Positions 54,041-61,226 of a DNA stretch of 64,000 nt are shown one piece after another. The position numbers and the translations under genes were made by a program. The notes under the pieces were generated by a model. It saw only the letters and a list, made by a program, of their open reading frames with translations. It was not told the origin of the DNA and ran no database searches. Source of the DNA: Rhizobiaceae bacterium (GTDB lineage Bacteria; Pseudomonadota; Alphaproteobacteria; Rhizobiales; Rhizobiaceae); the NCBI GenBank assembly GCA_029233925.1, contig JARGOX010000009.1:124001-188000 (forward strand), read 5' to 3'. Position 1 is the first letter of the stretch. Every line of letters begins with the position of its first letter.

Positions 54041-56839
54041 TCACTTCTCCTGTTTGCGCAGGAGCAGGATGGCCAATCCGGTAAACACAGGTCCAAAGAC
54101 CGCCAGTCGAATCAACGCCCCCGAAAGATCCGCCAGCCCCAATCCCTTGGTGAAGGTGCCGACGCTGACCGCCATGTACCAGGTGGTCGGCCAAAGGCTG
54201 CCCAGTATCCGTGCTGGTCCCTCCAGCGACGAAACCGGAGTCATCATGCCGGAAAACTGCAATGTCGGCATCACTGACAGGATGGTGCTGGCAAAAACAG
54301 CCGTGACTTGCGTGGAGGACATCATCGAGACCAGAAGACCAAACCCGGTCGCCGCAACGGAATACATCAGTGCGGCAAGGAGCAAAACCAGCGGATTGCC
54401 TTGCAATGGTACTCCCAGCACCAGCACCACCAGTGCCGTCAGGATTGCAAAGTTCAAAAGTGTGATGCCGATGTAAACCAATTGCTTGCCGATCAGGAAT
54501 TCTGCACGTCCTGTCGGGGTGACATAGAAATTGGTGATTGTTCCGATCTCTTTCTCGCGTGCCACGCTGACAGCCATCAGGATGGCAGGGAACAGGAGCA
54601 ACAATAGCGGTGGGATCGAAGGACCGATGGAGGGCAGGCTTTCCATAGCCGGATTGTAGCGAAAGCGCGGGATCACCTGCACGGGTCCCGAGTTGTCCTG
54701 CGCCAGCATGGCCAGTGCGGGTGCAGCACCTCCTGCATCTGCCAGAACCGACTCGTGATTGCCCTGTACATAACTTTCCACGGTGCCGGCCCGCGTGGTA
54801 TCGGCGCCATCAATCCGTGCGGCAACCTCGGTCCCGACACCGCGCCGCAAATCCGCGCCAAAACCGGGCGGGATCTGCAACGCCAGCGTCAGTTCGCCAC
54901 TGGCCATCCGCTGTTCCAGCGCATTTGAATCGAGGATCGGCGCTCTGGTCAAAAACCAATGGGAGTCTTCAAATGCAGAAAGATAGGCCCGGCTTTCAGC
55001 GCTGCGGTCCTGATCCAGGGCTGCGAAGGGGATATTGCGCACCTCCTGCGAAATGCCGAATGACATGATCAACAACAGCATGGCGGTGCCCAGAAAGGCA
55101 AAGGCAAGCCGCACCGGATCGCGCCGGACCTGCATCGCCTCGCGCGTGGTGTAGGCCCACAAGCGGCGCAGACTGAAGCCACTCGCATTGTCGAGACTAT
55201 TGGATGTGGAAACGAGCGAAGTGGCGCTGGCAGGTTCAGTCGGAATTTTCGCCGAAATATAGGCGATGAATGCTTCTTCCAGCGACGTTGCTTTGCGTGA
55301 GGCGATGATTGCGTCAGGACTGTCCGTAACAAGCACCTTTCCCGCATGCATCAGCGAAATTCGATCGCAGCGCATTGCCTCGTCCATGAAATGGGTTGAG
55401 ACAAAGATCGTGACCTGATCGTTTCGCGACAGATCGAGCAAAAGCTTCCAGAAATCATCACGCGCCTGCGGATCGACGCCGGATGTCGGTTCATCGAGGA
55501 TCAGGATTTCGGGCGCATGAATTACCGCCACCGCCAATGAAAGCCGTTGGCGCAGGCCCAGAGGCAAAGCATCGGCTCGCTGTTCGAGATATTCTTCAAG
55601 TTCAAAACGTGGCACCAGATCCAACATGCGTTGATTTGTAAGTGCCCGTCCCAAGTGAAACAGTCTTGCGTGTAACAACAGGTTTTCACGAACGCTTAAC
55701 TCGCCATAAAGAGAAAACGCCTGCGACATAAAACCGACGCGGCGGCGGGCTTGCGGGTCCTGAGCGTCGACAGGGCGGCCGAATATCCATGCCTCGCCTT
55801 CGGTAGCTGGCAAAAGCCCAGTCAGTATTTTCATTGTGGTGGTTTTGCCGCAGCCATTGGAGCCGAGAAAGCCGAATATCTCGCCGCGGGCGATGTCGAA
55901 ATTGACGCTGTCAACGGCGGTGAAGTCGCCAAAGCGTCGGGTCAGGTTCCGTGCCCGTATTGCAGGTTCCTCGGGTGGGGGTAGGGGAGTAGGTTTATCT
56001 GTCGGTGCGGCTGTTTCCGCTCTGGATGGGACGGCATGGGCATTGGCGGGGCTGTCGGACACTGCGTCCACATCCGCCTGCAACAGCGCAACATATGCCG
56101 CGCCGACTGAAGTAGTCGCGGTCTGTAGCATCAGATCGGCGGGGCTGGCCTTGGCCAGAACGCGGCCGCCGTTCATCGCAACCAGATGATCAAATCGCGC
56201 GGCTTCCTCCATATAGGCGGTGGAAACCAATACGCTCATCTGAGGTCGATCGACGCGGATTGCGTCGATCAGGTCCCAGAACTGACGTCGCGACAGTGGA
56301 TCGACTCCTGTCGTTGGCTCATCCAGAAGCAGGAAATCGGGATCGTGGATCAATGCCGAACATAGGCCGAGCTTCTGTTTCATGCCCCCGGAAAGCTTGC
56401 CTGCCGGGCGCTCCAAAAAGGGGTGCAGCCCAGTGGCTCGAGTGAGACGGTCGATGCGCCGGGTGCGTTCGACCCGGTTCAATCCAAAGAGCTTGCCGAA
56501 AAATTCCAGATTCTCGCGTAACGACAGGTCATGGTAGAGGTTGCGCCCCAGCCCTTGTGGCATGTAGGCGATGCGTCCACCAATGGCATTGCGGTGACGC
56601 GTATCGGCCATGCTCCCGCCCAGAGTCCTGACTGTGCCTTCTTGAATCCGTTTTGCGCCGGCGATCAGCCCCATGAGCGTCGATTTGCCTACGCCATCGG
56701 GACCGATCAACCCGATCATCCGCCCAGCCGGGACGACAAGGTTCAGGCCGTCCAGCGCCTTCACTTTGCCGAACTGGTGACCGACCTGCTCAAGCCGAGC
56801 GACGGGATCGGTCTGTCCAGGCTTGCTTTGAGTGGTCAT
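54041..56839 (-). CDS. Fused ABC exporter with two ATPases and one permease (RbbA-like)
   Basis: A 932-residue protein. ATPase 1 (residues 10-235) has GPDGVGKST as Walker A, LSGGMKQKL as signature and LLLDEPTTG as Walker B. ATPase 2 (about 295-510) has GSNGCGKTT, then LGLRQRLSL in place of the canonical LSGGQ, and LILDEPTSG. Residues 560-932 form an ABC-2 permease with helices and a periplasmic loop; EKEIGTITNFYVTP is its signature. The first ATPase is orthodox, the second has a degenerate signature. ATG 56839 overlaps the hlyD stop (ATGA). It would export a drug or other hydrophobic compound, which cannot be named. Confidence 0.9.
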   Translation of the reverse strand: MTTQSKPGQTDPVARLEQVGHQFGKVKALDGLNLVVPAGRMIGLIGPDGVGKSTLMGLIAGAKRIQEGTVRTLGGSMADTRHRNAIGGRIAYMPQGLGRNLYHDLSLRENLEFFGKLFGLNRVERTRRIDRLTRATGLHPFLERPAGKLSGGMKQKLGLCSALIHDPDFLLLDEPTTGVDPLSRRQFWDLIDAIRVDRPQMSVLVSTAYMEEAARFDHLVAMNGGRVLAKASPADLMLQTATTSVGAAYVALLQADVDAVSDSPANAHAVPSRAETAAPTDKPTPLPPPEEPAIRARNLTRRFGDFTAVDSVNFDIARGEIFGFLGSNGCGKTTTMKILTGLLPATEGEAWIFGRPVDAQDPQARRRVGFMSQAFSLYGELSVRENLLLHARLFHLGRALTNQRMLDLVPRFELEEYLEQRADALPLGLRQRLSLAVAVIHAPEILILDEPTSGVDPQARDDFWKLLLDLSRNDQVTIFVSTHFMDEAMRCDRISLMHAGKVLVTDSPDAIIASRKATSLEEAFIAYISAKIPTEPASATSLVSTSNSLDNASGFSLRRLWAYTTREAMQVRRDPVRLAFAFLGTAMLLLIMSFGISQEVRNIPFAALDQDRSAESRAYLSAFEDSHWFLTRAPILDSNALEQRMASGELTLALQIPPGFGADLRRGVGTEVAARIDGADTTRAGTVESYVQGNHESVLADAGGAAPALAMLAQDNSGPVQVIPRFRYNPAMESLPSIGPSIPPLLLLLFPAILMAVSVAREKEIGTITNFYVTPTGRAEFLIGKQLVYIGITLLNFAILTALVVLVLGVPLQGNPLVLLLAALMYSVAATGFGLLVSMMSSTQVTAVFASTILSVMPTLQFSGMMTPVSSLEGPARILGSLWPTTWYMAVSVGTFTKGLGLADLSGALIRLAVFGPVFTGLAILLLRKQEK

Positions 56840-57870
56840 GGCGTTTTCCGTGGTTCTGGAGACGCGGGCAACGTCGTGGCAAGCGGCGGGGTCAAGCCGG
56901 CGGGCCATTCAGGCAGACTGCCGTCTGCCCGCGCCAGCCGGACCCAGGCGAGACCGCGCACTCCGGTTTTCACCTGATCGATGCGCGAGGCCACCCATTC
57001 GGGCGGAATTCGCACGCGTAGACGAAACATCAGATTTTCGCGCTCAGTCAGGGTTTCCACCTGTTTGGGTGTGAACTGAGCCTGCGGCGAGACAAATATC
57101 ACTGTTGCCGGGATTGTCATATCGGGCATGATATCGGCCACGATGCGGGCTTCGTCCCCGAGGCGAACGCGGGGCGCTTCGCTCGCGGGCAGGAAGAATT
57201 CCATATAGACATTTTCGAGGCTGACAAGCGTCAGAATCTTTCCACCACTGCCCAACACCTCGCCCGGTTGCGCCAATCGGTATAGTATCCGCGCAGCACC
57301 ACTTGCATAAAGCGTTGCATCCTCAATGCGCGCCGCAATCTCGGCCCGGGAAGCCGCCTCCGCATCGACTGTGCGTTCCTGTGCGTGTTGGGTTGCCTGA
57401 GCAGCGGTCAATGCAGCTTCAGCCACCTGCGTTTCGGTGCGCCGAATTTCTCGATTCTGGAGCGAGCCGACATTGCGCTCGCTCAGTGTCTCAGCGCGGG
57501 TCTGCTCACTTTGCGCCAGGGCCAGCCGAGCACGGGCTTCGACCACATGGGCTGCAGCGACACCAACGCCGGCTTTTGCGCTGGCTACCGCCGCATCGGA
57601 ACGGGCCAGTTGGGCGCGCAGTTCCGCCGTATCCATAATCGCCAAAACGTCACCATGATGTACCAGATCGCCCTCACGAACCCGAATTTCCGCCACCCGT
57701 CCCGACAACCTCGGCGATATATCGATCAGATCTGCTTCAATCCGGCCGTTGCTGCGTGCAAAGCCTTCGGGTGGCAGGCCAGATGGTTTCAGCAGAACAG
57801 TCCAGGCACCGAAGCTCAGCAGCCCAGCAAGCGCGATTACAATAATCCAGACGGAAATCTTGCGTGACAT
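56836..57870 (-). CDS. HlyD-family periplasmic adaptor protein
   Basis: A 344-residue membrane fusion protein with an N-terminal anchor (residues 6-27). SGRVAEIRVREGDLVHHGDVLA near residue 56 is the lipoyl-like half; the long helical hairpin (80-190) has many Ala/Arg/Glu residues. RILYRLAQPGEVLGSGGKIL near 195 is the second lipoyl half. It resembles YhiI/YbhG, partners of RbbA/YhhJ-type exporters. ATG 57870 follows AGGAGACG. It is the first gene of a three-gene operon with overlapping junctions. Confidence 0.9.
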   Translation of the reverse strand: MSRKISVWIIVIALAGLLSFGAWTVLLKPSGLPPEGFARSNGRIEADLIDISPRLSGRVAEIRVREGDLVHHGDVLAIMDTAELRAQLARSDAAVASAKAGVGVAAAHVVEARARLALAQSEQTRAETLSERNVGSLQNREIRRTETQVAEAALTAAQATQHAQERTVDAEAASRAEIAARIEDATLYASGAARILYRLAQPGEVLGSGGKILTLVSLENVYMEFFLPASEAPRVRLGDEARIVADIMPDMTIPATVIFVSPQAQFTPKQVETLTERENLMFRLRVRIPPEWVASRIDQVKTGVRGLAWVRLARADGSLPEWPAGLTPPLATTLPASPEPRKTP

Positions 57871-58178
57871 CAGTTTCGTCTCCTTGTGAACCTGCTGTGG
57901 TCGCGGTTATCGGAATAGTGCCTGACGACAGCATTCAGGTGGCCGACAGCGATCGTATTCCTGTCGCGCGGTTATCTTTTCCAAGAGTTTCAACGAGGAT
58001 CAGCAAAGCTTTCTCAGCCGTCGAAATCAAACCTTCCTCAATCAAGCCGCAGAAGTTGATTGCCTATTGCCAGAACGTGTCCCCGAGCCATAGGAACGAA
58101 TGCCGGTATGTTGTGACATGCCGCAATCGATGAGAAGGCGTTGATCTCGGTGTTGCCCCAAGGCCGTGCCTCGAACGT
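57871..58178. other. Gap between tetR and hlyD, no gene seen
   Basis: 308 bp between the TetR-type gene and the exporter operon on the same strand. No frame shows family similarity. It may hold a separate operon promoter or only a spacer; no matching operator repeat was identified in it. Confidence 0.35.
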
Positions 58179-58811
58179 TCAGATGCATTTTCTCTCCTCT
58201 GGCTTCGCGGCATCATGCATGAGGCCTGCGCGGTAGATCGCGAAGACCCGCGGCGCGTCGGCCCGCATCTGGTCCTGATCGCCGCTGATGAGCGCCTGCA
58301 CCACCAGGCCCTGGATCATGCCGAGAAAAAGGGTTGCCGCCGCCGCCTCGTCGAGGTCGCTCGGCAGTTTGCCAGAACTTCTGCCTGCCGCCAATATGCG
58401 GCGGAGCCGGGTGGTATAATTCGAGGTCAGGGCATGCGCCGCCTGCTTGGCCGGAGTTGCCCCGGCGCGTTGGAGTTGTCCCATTAAAATTCGCGGCACA
58501 CCCGGGTGTTCGGCCACGAAAGCAATATGCGCCATGAAGGTTGCCTCCAACGCGGCGGCCGGATCAGATTCGCCGCCGGCCACTTTGTCGATGCGTTCAA
58601 ATAGGCGATTTGAAACCCAGTTTATCACATCGCGCCAGATGGCGTCCTTGGTCGGGAAATGTCTGAACAGAGCGCCCTGACTGAGTTTCATCCGCCCCGC
58701 AATGGCTGTTGTGGTGATGTCCTCAGGATTTTTTGCAGCAGCAAGCTCTATGACCGCCTCGACAGCTTCGTTGCGTCGTTCTTTGGTTGGTAGATATTTT
58801 GCGCGGGGCAT
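58179..58811 (-). CDS. TetR family regulator of the efflux operon
   Basis: A 210-residue regulator. The N-terminal HTH (residues 20-60) reads ITTTAIAGRMKLSQGALFRHFPTKDAIW, spanning the TetR pattern with LFRHFP. The C-terminal helical domain binds an inducer, including FVAEHPGVPRILMGQLQRAG. It is upstream of and in line with the hlyD-ABC operon, so local repression is likely. A near-palindrome at 58830-58841 in its own promoter may be its operator. The inducer is unknown. Confidence 0.9.
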   Translation of the reverse strand: MPRAKYLPTKERRNEAVEAVIELAAAKNPEDITTTAIAGRMKLSQGALFRHFPTKDAIWRDVINWVSNRLFERIDKVAGGESDPAAALEATFMAHIAFVAEHPGVPRILMGQLQRAGATPAKQAAHALTSNYTTRLRRILAAGRSSGKLPSDLDEAAAATLFLGMIQGLVVQALISGDQDQMRADAPRVFAIYRAGLMHDAAKPEERKCI

Positions 58812-58829
58812 TGGAGCGACCTATAAAAA

Positions 58830-58841
58830 ATGTGACCACAT
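58830..58841. promoter_or_regulatory. Candidate TetR-type operator
   Basis: The inverted repeat ATGTG-AC-CACAT lies 19-30 bp upstream of the tetR start in a very AT-rich stretch. The position suits autoregulation and control of the divergent genes starting at 58999. It is short, so it is a weak prediction. Confidence 0.4.
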
Positions 58842-58998
58842 ACTTTCTAATTGATTTTTTCAGAAATTTAAACCGTTTTCCTACCGATTATTCAAAAAAT
58901 TGACAATTTATGGAGAAAAACGCGCTTTACAAAGTGAGTAAGCTATTACATATATGGCAAACAGAAAATCCAAATTTGTTTTATTCAGGGATGCCGCA

Positions 58999-59355
58999 AT
59001 GTGCTACGTCGTCAAATTTTCCAGTATTTTGTTACTGACTGTGGGCATGTTTGCTGCTGTTCCAGCCTTGGCCAAAACGTTGACGCAGGCACAGATTGCC
59101 GATCAGATTGTTGACAAAAATCTGATCGGCCACCGTAAAGGTGTGACCGTGCGGCTGCGTTACAATTCCGATGGAAGTGTGGAGATGAAAGCGGCATTTA
59201 TCGCTGGCGCAGGCACTTGGGCTTTTGTGGGTGATGGGCTCTGCATGATGATGACAAAAGGACCGAAGCGCGGAAAAACCTGCACCGGCTTCGAGGATCT
59301 CGGTGACGGCTCTTTCCGCAATTCGGAAGGGATGATTCTGCAGGTCAGCAAGTGA
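58999..59355 (+). CDS. Small secreted protein, unknown function
   Basis: A 118-residue exported protein with a signal peptide (ending PALA, residue 25). The mature part begins with LTQAQIADQIVDKNLIG, followed by GVTVRLRYNSDGSVEM and TWAFVGDGLCMMMTK with two cysteines (GLC and KTC) likely paired. This resembles small alphaproteobacterial periplasmic proteins of the DUF995 type. ATG 58999 is chosen because AGGGA lies 7 nt upstream. An ATG at 58954 would give a longer N-terminus. Confidence 0.65.
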   Translation: MCYVVKFSSILLLTVGMFAAVPALAKTLTQAQIADQIVDKNLIGHRKGVTVRLRYNSDGSVEMKAAFIAGAGTWAFVGDGLCMMMTKGPKRGKTCTGFEDLGDGSFRNSEGMILQVSK

Positions 59356-59460
59356 CGCAGGGCAAAACAAGACCGCGAGCGGCGACGGTGCCGGAAAGTG
59401 GTTTTGTATCGCCGCGTTGACTCTTTCGTATTTTAAACGACGATGTCGGAGGTAACGGAA

Positions 59461-59853
59461 ATGACACGCAATCGACTGATTGGTGCAGTGGCAATCGCAT
59501 TTGGTGCGTTGACACTGTGGTCTGGCGGAATGGTGCTGTTCGGACCTGACGCGGCACGTGTCGCGGCGGGGCGGTTTGTGCCCTTTGTGCTTTGGTTCAA
59601 TTTCCTGTCAGGCGCCGTCTATATCGCCGCTGGAATCGGCATCTTTCAGGGGCGCCGTTTCGGCAAGATGCTGGCCAGCGCTCTGGCCGTCGCATTGGCC
59701 GTGCTGTTCGCGAGCTTTCTTGTAAGCATCGCCGGTGGCCAGGAATGGGAATTGCGAACCATGGTTGCACTCGTGATACGCTTCGCATTCTGGTTCCTGG
59801 CTGCCTGGGCGTGCGTAACCACGAGGCCTGAAAACAGAAGCGTCCAAAGCTGA
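59461..59853 (+). CDS. Four-helix membrane protein, unknown function
   Basis: A 130-residue inner-membrane protein with four hydrophobic segments, short basic loops and no recognisable family motif. ATG 59461 follows a very strong GGAGGTAACGGAA site. It sits between the small secreted gene and the RND adaptor on the same strand, 71 bp before the adaptor start, so it may belong to the efflux operon. Confidence 0.7.
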   Translation: MTRNRLIGAVAIAFGALTLWSGGMVLFGPDAARVAAGRFVPFVLWFNFLSGAVYIAAGIGIFQGRRFGKMLASALAVALAVLFASFLVSIAGGQEWELRTMVALVIRFAFWFLAAWACVTTRPENRSVQS

Positions 59854-59924
59854 AGCCGGACTGCTTCAACCAATGACGCCGGAGGTTTCTGCGCACAGAG
59901 ACCTGATTGAAAAGGAGACCGCTC

Positions 59925-61226
59925 TTGCACCGCAGTTCCGCTTTCTGGTTTCTCCCACCGGTCGTGCTGGGAATAGTCGTTGCCGCCATCTTCATCAGTC
60001 AGGCGGAGGGGCCAGCACGATTGGAAGATTCTTTGGTGGGCCAAACGGTGCGCACGGTTTCGCTCCAACCGGTCGCCATCGCCCCTGTGGCTCGTGGTTG
60101 GGGCGATGTGGACGCGGCAGAATCCTGGTCGGCGGTATCCGAGGTCAAGGGCCAGGTGATCTGGCGCCATCCCGATTTGGACAGCGGCAAAGTGATTGCC
60201 AGCGGCACCAAAGTGCTTGAAATCGATCCGGCCGATTACCGGCTGGCCATCGTTCAGGCGGAAGCAGATCTCGCCGCCTTTGCCTCCGAATCAATGCAGA
60301 TCGACGCGGAAGAACAAAACACAAGCCGAATTCTGAATCTGGAAGAAGCACGACTGGCACTGTCGGAAACGGAACTTTCGCGCAACCGCGATCTTCTTGC
60401 AAAAGGAGTGACGGCGCAGACCCGCGTCGATGAGGCCGAGCGTGCAACGCTTCTGGCCCGGCGCAGTGTCGTTGAACTGAAAAATACGCTTGCCCTGATT
60501 GCACCGCGCCGCGCCGCGCTTGCAGCGCAGATCGACCGCACTAAAGCTGCTTTAGCCCGAAATCAGCGCGACCTGGATCATACCTCCATCATCACACCCT
60601 ATGATGTGCGGGTCACCTCGGTGACCGTCGAACGGTTTCAATATGTCAATGTTGGTCAGATGCTGGTGACGGCGGACGGTGTGGCCCGGGTTGACGTGGT
60701 CGTGCAATTGCCTTTTGCCGTGTTCCGACGCCTGTTATACGGGACCGAACTGGTCGAGGATACGTTGGCAGCGATCCGCAAGGGTCCATCCAGCCGGATA
60801 GAGGTTGTGGTGCGGCTGGTGTCCGACCCCACACAAACGTGGGGTGCCACCCTGACCCGCGTCGAGGGTACACTGGATGCGCGGGCGCGGACAGTACCCA
60901 TTGTGGTTACAGTTGACGATCCCTACGGCGATTCCAATCCGCCGTTACGTCCGCCGCTGTTGCCCAACATGCAGGTCGAGGTCACCCTGACCGGTCGTAC
61001 CATTGCCGGCTCTGTGGTCATCCCGGAAACGGCGCTGCACGGCGATCAGGTCTATCTTGCCGATACCCAGGATCAGCTTGAATTGCGCCCGGTGATCGAG
61101 GCTTTTCGGCAGGATGGTCTCGTGGTGATTTCAGATGGCTTGAGAGCGGGTGACCGTCTGTTGCTTGATGACATTACGCCGGCAATTCCTGGTGCCAAGC
61201 TGTTGCCGATCGAGGAAAAACCATGA
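59925..61226 (+). CDS. RND efflux periplasmic adaptor protein
   Basis: A 433-residue membrane fusion protein anchored by an N-terminal helix (residues 7-25). SEVKGQVIWRHPDLDSGKVIASGTKVLEID near residue 75 is the first lipoyl half. A coiled-coil hairpin spans about 105-210, and SIITPYDVRVTSVTVERFQYVNVGQML follows as the second half. The beta-barrel and C-terminal VVIPETALHGDQVYL end the protein. The start is TTG 59925 with AAGGAG at ideal distance; the TTG at 59907 precedes this site. It overlaps the pump gene by 4 nt (ATGA). Confidence 0.88.
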   Translation: MHRSSAFWFLPPVVLGIVVAAIFISQAEGPARLEDSLVGQTVRTVSLQPVAIAPVARGWGDVDAAESWSAVSEVKGQVIWRHPDLDSGKVIASGTKVLEIDPADYRLAIVQAEADLAAFASESMQIDAEEQNTSRILNLEEARLALSETELSRNRDLLAKGVTAQTRVDEAERATLLARRSVVELKNTLALIAPRRAALAAQIDRTKAALARNQRDLDHTSIITPYDVRVTSVTVERFQYVNVGQMLVTADGVARVDVVVQLPFAVFRRLLYGTELVEDTLAAIRKGPSSRIEVVVRLVSDPTQTWGATLTRVEGTLDARARTVPIVVTVDDPYGDSNPPLRPPLLPNMQVEVTLTGRTIAGSVVIPETALHGDQVYLADTQDQLELRPVIEAFRQDGLVVISDGLRAGDRLLLDDITPAIPGAKLLPIEEKP